DNA of 64,000 nucleotides, from positions 186,001 through 250,000 of the forward strand of contig NZ_JAKQYM010000001.1 of the NCBI RefSeq assembly GCF_022662535.1, written 5' to 3'. This document shows, piece by piece, positions 34,023-42,366 of this stretch. This DNA comes from Polaribacter marinus (lineage in GTDB: Bacteria; Bacteroidota; Bacteroidia; Flavobacteriales; Flavobacteriaceae). The stretch's first letter is position 1, and the number at the start of each line of letters is the position of its first letter. The notes below the pieces were generated by a model. It was not told the origin of the DNA. It saw only the letters and a program-made list of their open reading frames with translations, and did not search any database. The position numbers and the translations under genes are program-made.

Positions 34023-35048
34023 TTATTCTGTTACTTTTAATCTTGCTTTTGCGGTTACAGAAACATTAGAATATTTTTTGTTTAAATATTTTAAATAACC
34101 AGTAATAGCAATCATGGCAGCATTGTCTGTAGTGTATTCAAATTTAGGGATATAGGTTGTCCAACCAAAATGTTTTTCGGCTAATTGCAATCTATTTCTA
34201 ATTTCTGAATTAGCAGAAACTCCTCCAGCAATAGCAATGTGTTTAATTCCCGTTTGTTTAACAGCATTCTTTAATTTTTCCATTAAAATTTCAACAATAG
34301 TATATTGAATTGAAGCGCAAAGATCATTTAAATTTTCTTCGATAAATTGAGGGTTAATTCTTTGTTGCTTCTGAATAAAATAAAGAATCCCAGTTTTCAA
34401 TCCACTAAAACTAAAGTCCAAGTCTCCTACTTTAGGCTTTGTAAATTTAAATGCTTTTGGATTTCCTAATTTTGCATGTTTATCAATTAATGGCCCACCA
34501 GGGTAAGGTAATCCAAGAATTTTAGCAGATTTATCAAATGCCTCTCCAACAGCATCATCAATTGTTTCACCTAAAATTTCCATTTCAAAATGATTAGAAA
34601 TTTTTACAATCTGTGTATGACCACCACTTATCGTTAAACAAATAAAAGGAAATGGAGGGATTTTATTACCTTCTTCATTTATAAAATGAGCTAATATATG
34701 CGCTTGCATGTGGTTAACATCAATCAATGGTATTTCTAAGCCTAAAGCTAAAGATTTAGCAAAAGATGTACCCACTAATAATGATCCCATTAAACCAGGC
34801 CCACGCGTAAAAGCAATTGCAGACAAATCTTCTTTTTTAACATTAGCTTGTTCTAAGGCTTGTTGTACAACGGGTACTATGTTTAGCTGGTGCGCTCTTG
34901 ATGCAAGTTCTGGAACAACTCCACCATATTTAGAATGTACATCTTGGTTTGCAACAACATTACTTAACACTTTGGCATCACAAATAACTGAAGCACTTGT
35001 ATCGTCACAAGAAGATTCTATTCCTAAAATATAAACAGGTTTTTCCAT
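34023..35048 (-). CDS. tsaD: tRNA N6-adenosine threonylcarbamoyltransferase
   Basis: A 341-residue TsaD (Kae1/YgjD family), the catalytic subunit that attaches threonylcarbamoyl to A37 of ANN-decoding tRNAs. The ASKHA ATPase fold shows ILGIESSCDDTSAS at the N-terminus, the iron-binding HMQAH near residue 109, TISGGHTQIV near residue 137 and IAGGVSANSEIR near residue 274. The start is set at MEKPVYILG. An upstream ATG would add eight residues and overlap the -7 box at 35070-35077. It leads a minus-strand pair with the LTA-synthase-like gene. Confidence 0.95.
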   Translation of the reverse strand: MEKPVYILGIESSCDDTSASVICDAKVLSNVVANQDVHSKYGGVVPELASRAHQLNIVPVVQQALEQANVKKEDLSAIAFTRGPGLMGSLLVGTSFAKSLALGLEIPLIDVNHMQAHILAHFINEEGNKIPPFPFICLTISGGHTQIVKISNHFEMEILGETIDDAVGEAFDKSAKILGLPYPGGPLIDKHAKLGNPKAFKFTKPKVGDLDFSFSGLKTGILYFIQKQQRINPQFIEENLNDLCASIQYTIVEILMEKLKNAVKQTGIKHIAIAGGVSANSEIRNRLQLAEKHFGWTTYIPKFEYTTDNAAMIAITGYLKYLNKKYSNVSVTAKARLKVTE

Positions 35049-35069
35049 CAAAAGAAAGTTAATTTCTTG

Positions 35070-35077
35070 CAAAATTA
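35070..35077 (-). promoter_or_regulatory. promoter -7 box of tsaD
   Basis: TAATTTTG on the minus strand, exact TAnnTTTG, 21 bp before the chosen ATG at 35048 and overlapping a longer possible start. Confidence 0.65.
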
Positions 35078-35131
35078 AGTATATTTTTATGTTGAGGGAA
35101 CTTTTTTAAGAATAGAAATTTAATTCTTTGT

Positions 35132-35139
35132 TAAATTTG
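35132..35139 (+). promoter_or_regulatory. promoter -7 box upstream of tamB
   Basis: TAAATTTG, exact TAnnTTTG, about 120 bp before the annotated GTG. The expected transcript first meets an ATG at 35157 that opens a nine-codon frame ending in TGA at 35184-35186, so the leader is unusually long for this window. Confidence 0.5.
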
Positions 35140-35260
35140 CACGTTCTTTGTAATAAATGGCAATGTTTTTGATTATATATTGTTGAAAATAGGTTTCATT
35201 TAAAAAAATATCATCATCAAAAAAGCTGGAAAAAAAATACTGAAATTTCTAGGGTACATT

Positions 35261-38200
35261 GTGCTCTTTTTTCTGCTAATAAGTATTTTATTATCTATTC
35301 CTGCTATACAAACTAAAATAGGTTCATACGCTACCAACAGAATTAACGAAGATTTTGGCACAAACTTAACTATAGATAAAGTCGATTTATCTTTTTTGGG
35401 AAATGTTAAGTTAAAAGGAGTTAAAATTAGAGATCATCATAAAGACACTTTAATCTTTGTTGAAAAATTAAGTACATCCCTTTTAAATGTTAAGAGAATT
35501 ATAGATAATGAAGTTTCTTTAAAAAGTGTTTCTTTAGATGGCGTAGATTTTTATATGAAAACATATAAAGGAGAAAAAGACGATAATTTAGCAGTTTTTA
35601 TTGATAGTTTTGAAGATGGAAAGCCAAGAGATTCGCTTTCAAATCCTTTTATTTTAAAAACATCTAATGTTTACCTTAATAATTTAAATTATAGATTAAT
35701 AGATGAAAATAAAAAGAAACCTATAGCGTACGAAGTTAAAAAAGCTGGAGGTAATTTACAAGATTTATCAATAATAGGCCCCGATTTTTCAACCAATATT
35801 AGAGGCTTGTATTTTAAAGATATGTATGGCTTGGATGTTACAAACTTAACTACAGATTTTACATACACTTTAACGGCAATGTTTTTTAAGAATACAACAT
35901 TACAAACGGTAAAGTCTAAAATTAATGGAGACATTGAGTTTCACTATAAAAGAAAAGATTTAGCCAAATTTAATGATAAAGTTAATATAACGGCAGATTT
36001 TAAAAAGAGTAAAATTGCTGTTTATGACTTAAAGAAATTTTATAAAGAATTAAGCGGAAATGACATTATTGATTTTAGCACAAAGTTAAATGGACAACTA
36101 AATAATTTTACACTTAAAAATCTTAATCTATTATCTAGAAAAGGAATTAAAGTTAATGGAGAATTATCTTTTGTTAATGTCTTAAATACAGAAAGAGGTT
36201 TTGTTTTTGATGGAGATTTAGCCAATTTAACAGCTACTTATAATGAGCTTAAAAGTATTTTACCTAACGTTTTAGGAAAAACACTTCCTTCTGAATTTGA
36301 AAAGCTAGGTAAGTTTACGGTTATTGGAAAAGTTAGAGTTACCCCAAAACAAATGCAAGCTACAGTTAATATAGATTCAGAAATTGGTTCTACAATCTCT
36401 GACTTACAAATAACAAATATAGACGATATTGATTTTGCAGAATATAGCGGAGAAATTGAATTAAATAATTTTGATATTGGTATCTTTTTTAACGACCCTT
36501 TGTTTGGAACAGTTTCTTTAAAAGGAGATGTAAATGGTAGTGGTTTCCGATTAGATAATATTAATACATCTTTTATAGGTAAGGTTTCTGAACTTAATTT
36601 TAAAAACTATAGCTATAATAACATTGCTGCAAATGGACAGTATCAAAATAATAAATTTGATGGAAACTTAGAAATAGATGATGAGAACTTTAAAATGAAG
36701 TTTAATGGTTTGGCAGATTTATCATCAGAAATTCACAAATTTGATTTTAAATCTGACATAGAAATTTTAAATTTAAAAGAAACTAATTTATTTGTAAGAG
36801 ATAGTATTTCTCTTTTAAAAGGAAAAATTGAATTAGATATAGAGGGAAACACTTTTGATGATATTGTGGGGAATGCAACCTTTAAAAATATATTATACAC
36901 AAATCAAAAAAAGGAATTTGTTTTTAAAGAATTTAAAGTTTCATCATCACTAAAAGATAGTATAAAAACAATAGAAGTTGCCTCTAAAGATATCGCAAAC
37001 GGTTATTTAACTGGGAAATTTTCTTTTGAAGAATTATTGCCGGTAGCACAAAATGCTTTAGGAAGTATTTATACAAATTACAACCCGTATAAAGTAGCGC
37101 CTAACCAATTCTTAGATTTTAATTTTACTATTTATAATCAAATTGTAACAATCTTTTATCCAGATATTACTATTGATGATAATACAAAGATTAAAGGAAA
37201 AATTAAATCGAATAAGAATCAATTAAGGCTTACGTTTTCATCTCCTAAAATAGATGCATATGGTAATGAGTTAAAAGATGTTTTGTTAAGAACAGATAAT
37301 CAGAATCCACTGTATAACTCGCATTTAACAGCCTCAGAAGTCAATACAAAATATTATAATATTTCTAAATTTAATTTATTAAATAGAACGCAAAATGACA
37401 CCTTATTTTTTAAATCAGAATTTGATGGAGGAGATAAAAACAACGAAAATTTTAACCTAGATTTTTTCTACACTTTTAATGAAGAAGGAAAATCTGTTAT
37501 AGGTATTGAAGACTCTAAACTTGTATTTAAAGAAAACGTTTGGAGTATAAACCCTGATAATAAAAATACAGATAAAATTACATTTGATTTAAAAAAGAAT
37601 GAGTTTGATTTTAGTCAATTTAAATTAACCTCAGGAGAACAAAAAATAGAATTTTTAGGAAGTATTAAAGGCGAAAATGAAAAAGTTTTATTAGCAGATT
37701 TTACAAAAGTAGATTTGCAAAGTTTCTTGCCAGTAATAGATAGTTTAAATTTAAAGGGAAAGCTTTCTGGAAATTTAGATTTTGTACAAAAAGAAAATGT
37801 TTATAGCCCAGAAGCCATCTTTTTGATTAAAGATTTTGAGGTTAATAATTTTAAACAAGGAGATTTAGCTTTAAGTATAAAAGGAGATAATTCATACAAA
37901 AAATATGATGTAGATTTATCTATAAATAATAAAAAAGTCAAAAGTATTGCCGCTACCGGAAATTTAGATTTTTCTGCAAAAAGACCCTTAATAGATCTAG
38001 AAGTCTTTTTAGAAGATTTTAATTTAGATGCTTTTAGTCCTTTAGGTCAAGATGTATTGTCTTCTTTAAGAGGTACTATTTCTGGAGATTTTACATTAAG
38101 AGGGTTCTTAGGAAATCCAGATATGGAAGGAACTTTAAGACTTAAAAATGCGGGGTTAAAATTCCCATACTTAAATGTAGATTTCGATTTTGAAGGAGAG

Positions 38201-39673
38201 TCTATCATTACTTTACAGCAACAATCTTTTATTTTAGAAAACTTTTCTCTGTTAGATACAAAACACAAAACAAAAGGAAGGTTATTAGGAGATATTACGC
38301 ATCAGAACTTTAAACAATGGTTTCTAAATATTGAAATTGATGGTAAAAATTTATTGGTTTTGGATACAGAAAATACAGAAGAAGCATTGTATTACGGAAC
38401 AGCATTCATAGACGGAACAGCAAATATTTCAGGCTTAACAGATCAATTGACTATAGATGTAAATGCAAAAACCAAACCAGGAACAAAATTTGTAGTTCCG
38501 TTAAAAGATATAGAAACCGTAGATAGTTATAAGCTTATATACTTTAAATCGGATAAAATTTTAGATAGAGATAAGCAAAAAGAAATTGCTAGAGAAGCCA
38601 TAAAAGGATTGTCTTTAAATATAGATTTAGAAGTAACAAAAGATGCAGAAGCACAAGTTGTTATTGATGAAGTTAATGGAAGTCAATTAACCGGAAGGGG
38701 TTCTGGAAATCTTCAAATAAGAATAAACACAAGGGGTTCTTTTAATATGTTTGGTGAGTATATAATTGATAATGGAGTTTATGATTTTAAATATGGAGGA
38801 ATTATTAACAAACCATTTTTAATACAAAAAGGGGGTTCTGTTTCTTGGAGTGGTAATCCTTATGAAGCAATTTTAGATGTAACAGCAATTTATAAAGCCA
38901 AAGCAAATCCAGGTGTTTTATTGGAAAATTTTAATTCTAATAGAAATATTGAAGTAGATTTAGTTACAAGAATTACAGGAGGTTTATTTAGTTCTAAACA
39001 AGATTTAGATATTCAATTAACCAATGTAGATCCTACAATAGCAAGTGAGTTAGAGTTTCTTTTAAATGACAATAATGTTAATCAAAAAACGACTCAATTT
39101 ATTTCTTTATTGGCAACTGGTTCTTTTTCAAATCCAGATAAAGTAAACTTTGATGTTAACAATACATTAGCAGGTACTGCAACTAGTGCTATTTCTGCTG
39201 CTTTTTCTAGTTTGCTAAATAACCCAGATAGTAAATTTAAGTTAGGTGTAGATTATCAACAAGGAACAAAAGATAACGATTTAGAAAGATTAAATATAGA
39301 TAATCAGGTTGATGTTTCTGTAAGTACTCAAGTAAGTAATAGGGTAATTATTAATGGTAAAGTAGGTGTTCCTGTTGGGGCACAAACACAATCTAGTGTT
39401 GTTGGTGAAGTAAAAGTAGAAGTTCTATTAAATAAAGAAGGTAATTTTAGGGGGATTATTTTCAATCGCCAAAACGAAATTCAATATTCTACGGAAGAAG
39501 AAGGGTATACTCAAGGTGTGGGGTTATCTTATCAAGTTAACTTTAATACATTGTCTCAATTACTTAAGAAAATTGGACTAAAAAAGAAGATAAAAAAAGA
39601 AACTAAAAAAGTAGTTAAGAAAGACTCTGTTAAATCTCAACACAAAGCTTTAATCAATTTTGAAGGAAATTAG
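35261..39673 (+). CDS. tamB: TamB-like translocation and assembly/lipid-transport protein
   Basis: A 1470-residue protein. There is an N-terminal signal anchor (residues 1-15 and upstream), then a long beta-rich repetitive region of AsmA/TamB type. The C-terminal TamB domain spans about 1020-1430, including GNLQIRINTRGSFNMFGEYIIDNGVYDFKYGG near 1150, which is strongly conserved. TamB bridges inner and outer membranes and moves phospholipids or helps barrel assembly. The start is uncertain. The GTG used here cuts off an in-frame basic stretch (KKAGKKILKF at about 35219-35248) that completes a normal signal anchor. That extension has no ATG, GTG or TTG before the in-frame TAA at 35201. The C-terminus ends in a Lys-rich tail. 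Confidence 0.88.
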   Translation: MLFFLLISILLSIPAIQTKIGSYATNRINEDFGTNLTIDKVDLSFLGNVKLKGVKIRDHHKDTLIFVEKLSTSLLNVKRIIDNEVSLKSVSLDGVDFYMKTYKGEKDDNLAVFIDSFEDGKPRDSLSNPFILKTSNVYLNNLNYRLIDENKKKPIAYEVKKAGGNLQDLSIIGPDFSTNIRGLYFKDMYGLDVTNLTTDFTYTLTAMFFKNTTLQTVKSKINGDIEFHYKRKDLAKFNDKVNITADFKKSKIAVYDLKKFYKELSGNDIIDFSTKLNGQLNNFTLKNLNLLSRKGIKVNGELSFVNVLNTERGFVFDGDLANLTATYNELKSILPNVLGKTLPSEFEKLGKFTVIGKVRVTPKQMQATVNIDSEIGSTISDLQITNIDDIDFAEYSGEIELNNFDIGIFFNDPLFGTVSLKGDVNGSGFRLDNINTSFIGKVSELNFKNYSYNNIAANGQYQNNKFDGNLEIDDENFKMKFNGLADLSSEIHKFDFKSDIEILNLKETNLFVRDSISLLKGKIELDIEGNTFDDIVGNATFKNILYTNQKKEFVFKEFKVSSSLKDSIKTIEVASKDIANGYLTGKFSFEELLPVAQNALGSIYTNYNPYKVAPNQFLDFNFTIYNQIVTIFYPDITIDDNTKIKGKIKSNKNQLRLTFSSPKIDAYGNELKDVLLRTDNQNPLYNSHLTASEVNTKYYNISKFNLLNRTQNDTLFFKSEFDGGDKNNENFNLDFFYTFNEEGKSVIGIEDSKLVFKENVWSINPDNKNTDKITFDLKKNEFDFSQFKLTSGEQKIEFLGSIKGENEKVLLADFTKVDLQSFLPVIDSLNLKGKLSGNLDFVQKENVYSPEAIFLIKDFEVNNFKQGDLALSIKGDNSYKKYDVDLSINNKKVKSIAATGNLDFSAKRPLIDLEVFLEDFNLDAFSPLGQDVLSSLRGTISGDFTLRGFLGNPDMEGTLRLKNAGLKFPYLNVDFDFEGESIITLQQQSFILENFSLLDTKHKTKGRLLGDITHQNFKQWFLNIEIDGKNLLVLDTENTEEALYYGTAFIDGTANISGLTDQLTIDVNAKTKPGTKFVVPLKDIETVDSYKLIYFKSDKILDRDKQKEIAREAIKGLSLNIDLEVTKDAEAQVVIDEVNGSQLTGRGSGNLQIRINTRGSFNMFGEYIIDNGVYDFKYGGIINKPFLIQKGGSVSWSGNPYEAILDVTAIYKAKANPGVLLENFNSNRNIEVDLVTRITGGLFSSKQDLDIQLTNVDPTIASELEFLLNDNNVNQKTTQFISLLATGSFSNPDKVNFDVNNTLAGTATSAISAAFSSLLNNPDSKFKLGVDYQQGTKDNDLERLNIDNQVDVSVSTQVSNRVIINGKVGVPVGAQTQSSVVGEVKVEVLLNKEGNFRGIIFNRQNEIQYSTEEEGYTQGVGLSYQVNFNTLSQLLKKIGLKKKIKKETKKVVKKDSVKSQHKALINFEGN

Positions 39674-39732
39674 TTTTAATCTCTATAGTTTAAAAAATAC
39701 TTTTTTCACTTAAATAAGAACATCAAAAAAAA

Positions 39733-39801
39733 CGAAAACGATTTCGGATTACAAGTTCTCTTTCCTTTTAAATAAAGGGTTTTTTGGCTAAAACGATTTC
39801 G
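39733..39801. promoter_or_regulatory. twin operator-like repeats upstream of pfkA
   Basis: AAAACGATTTCG occurs twice, at 39735-39746 and 39790-39801, 55 bp apart. The first lies in a dyad CGAAA-ACGA-TTTCG (39733-39746). The second ends 32 bp before a near-consensus -7 box (TAATTTTA, 39834-39841) and 52 bp before the pfkA ATG. The pattern suits a LacI- or GntR-like sugar-responsive regulator, but no regulator gene is adjacent. Confidence 0.5.
39764..39785 (+). terminator. weak terminator of tamB
   Basis: CCTTT, loop TAAAT, AAAGG, then GTTTTTT: a five-pair stem with a T run, about 90 bp after the tamB stop and lying between the two operator-like repeats. The short stem makes it uncertain. Confidence 0.4.
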
Positions 39802-39853
39802 TAACTTTTTTATTTTAAACAACTAAAAAGCAGTAATTTTACATCACAATTAT

Positions 39854-40837
39854 ATGGAGAAAATTAAAAAAATAGCGGTAATGACTTCTGGGGGAGATGC
39901 TCCAGGTATGAACGCAGCAATAAGGTCTGTAGTAAGAACTTGTGCTTATTATAGTATAGCTTGTGCAGGTATATACAGAGGATATGAAGGTTTAATAGAA
40001 GGTGATTTTATAGAGCTTACAGCAAGAAGTGTAAATAATATAATTAATAAAGGAGGAACAATTCTTAAATCTGCCCGATCTAAAGAGTTTAGAACAAAGG
40101 AAGGTAGACAAAAAGCATATGAGCATTTAAGAAAAAATAAAATTGATGCTATGGTTGTTATTGGTGGAGATGGCTCTTTTACTGGTGCAGTTGTTTTTAA
40201 TGAAGAATTTAACTTTCCAGTTATTGGAATTCCAGGGACAATTGATAACGATATCTTTGGCACATCCCATACCTTAGGATATGATACAGCATTAAATACA
40301 GCTGTTGAAGCTATCGATAAAATTAGAGACACAGCATCTTCTCATAACAGACTGTTCTTTGTTGAAGTTATGGGGCGTGATGCAGGATTTATTGCTTTAA
40401 ATGCAGGAGTTGGAGCTGGTGCAGAAGAAATCTTAATTCCTGAAGAAGACTTGGGATTAGACAGAATGCTAGAGTCTTTAAAAAAGAGTAGAAGAGCGGG
40501 AAAATCATCAAGTATCGTAGTAGTAGCAGAAGGAGATAAGTCAGGGAAAAATGTATATGAATTAGCTGAATATGTAGAAGAAAACTTACCAGAATATGAA
40601 GTAAGAGTTTCTGTTTTAGGGCATATGCAAAGAGGTGGTTCACCTTCTTGTTTTGATAGAGTTTTAGCTAGTAGATTAGGTGTAAAATCAGTTGAGTTAT
40701 TATTAGATGGGCAAACCAATTTAATGGTAGGGCTTAAAAATAACGAAGTAATAAGTACAAGTATTGCAGAGGCAATAAAAGGAGGTCATACTATTAATAT
40801 GGAGCTTTTAAGAGTTTCTGATATTATGACAACATAA
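39854..40837 (+). CDS. pfkA: ATP-dependent 6-phosphofructokinase
   Basis: A 327-residue PfkA of normal length. ATP-binding loop MTSGGDAPGMNAAIR (residues 10-24), IGGDGSFTGA near residue 104, catalytic GTIDNDI near residue 127, and VEVMGRDAGFIAL near residue 171. GHMQRGGSPSCFDR near residue 257 binds substrate and effector. The Gly in GGDGS (rather than Asp in GGDDT) indicates ATP rather than pyrophosphate as donor. It commits fructose-6-phosphate to glycolysis. gapA follows 24 bp downstream, so the two glycolytic genes form an operon under the repeated dyad upstream. Confidence 0.95.
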   Translation: MEKIKKIAVMTSGGDAPGMNAAIRSVVRTCAYYSIACAGIYRGYEGLIEGDFIELTARSVNNIINKGGTILKSARSKEFRTKEGRQKAYEHLRKNKIDAMVVIGGDGSFTGAVVFNEEFNFPVIGIPGTIDNDIFGTSHTLGYDTALNTAVEAIDKIRDTASSHNRLFFVEVMGRDAGFIALNAGVGAGAEEILIPEEDLGLDRMLESLKKSRRAGKSSSIVVVAEGDKSGKNVYELAEYVEENLPEYEVRVSVLGHMQRGGSPSCFDRVLASRLGVKSVELLLDGQTNLMVGLKNNEVISTSIAEAIKGGHTINMELLRVSDIMTT

Positions 40838-40849
40838 GAATAAGTTTAA

Positions 40850-41860
<1,011 letters not shown>

Positions 41861-41884
41861 TAAAATATTGGTTTGATTAAAGTT

Positions 41885-41924
41885 AAAAAACCTGGTAGAA
41901 ATATTATTTCTATCAGGTTTTTTT
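41885..41924. terminator. bidirectional terminator between gapA and ridA
   Basis: AAAAAACCTGGTAGAAAT pairs with ATTTCTATCAGGTTTTTT (one G-T wobble) around a short loop, with T runs on both strands. Confidence 0.9.
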
Positions 41925-41952
41925 ATGTTTTAAAAATTTTAGTTGCTTAAAA

Positions 41953-42333
41953 TTATTTAATTGCAATCATACTAATTTCTACATTTACAAACTTAGGTAA
42001 GTTTGCTACTTCAACGGTTTCTCTAGCAGGTGCCGTTTCTTCATTAAAATATTCACCGTAAACAGTATTTATTTCCGAAAAAGTATTCATATCGGATATA
42101 AAAATACAGGTTTTTACAACATTTTCAAAAGTCATTTCAGCAGCGGCTAAAACTTCTTTCATGTTTTCCATTACTTGTTTTGTTTCAGATTTAATAGAGT
42201 CTAAAACTAATTCTCCAGTCATCGGATTAATAGCAATTTGACCAGAAGTATATAAAGTGTTTCCACTTAAAATAGCTTGATTATAAGGTCCTATTGGAGC
42301 TGGTGCTTTTGTTGTTGATATTATTTTTTTCAT
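41953..42333 (-). CDS. ridA: RidA family enamine/imine deaminase
   Basis: A 126-residue RidA (YjgF/YER057c/UK114). Signatures are APIGPYNQAI at residues 12-21, LYTSGQIAINPMTGEL near residue 31, and the C-terminal block ETAPARETVEVANLPKFVNVEISMIA with the catalytic Arg near residue 104. RidA hydrolyses reactive enamines/imines released by PLP enzymes such as serine/threonine dehydratase. It is downstream of lptD by 33 bp on the same strand and may be co-transcribed. Confidence 0.95.
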   Translation of the reverse strand: MKKIISTTKAPAPIGPYNQAILSGNTLYTSGQIAINPMTGELVLDSIKSETKQVMENMKEVLAAAEMTFENVVKTCIFISDMNTFSEINTVYGEYFNEETAPARETVEVANLPKFVNVEISMIAIK

Positions 42334-42366
42334 TTTATATAGAGTTTCAAGTTTTTGTTAATTTTC

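Noticed and set aside
39949..40719. Long minus-strand frames inside pfkA
   Set aside because: Shadows of a highly conserved gene; Ser/Leu/Pro-rich translations typical of antisense frames.
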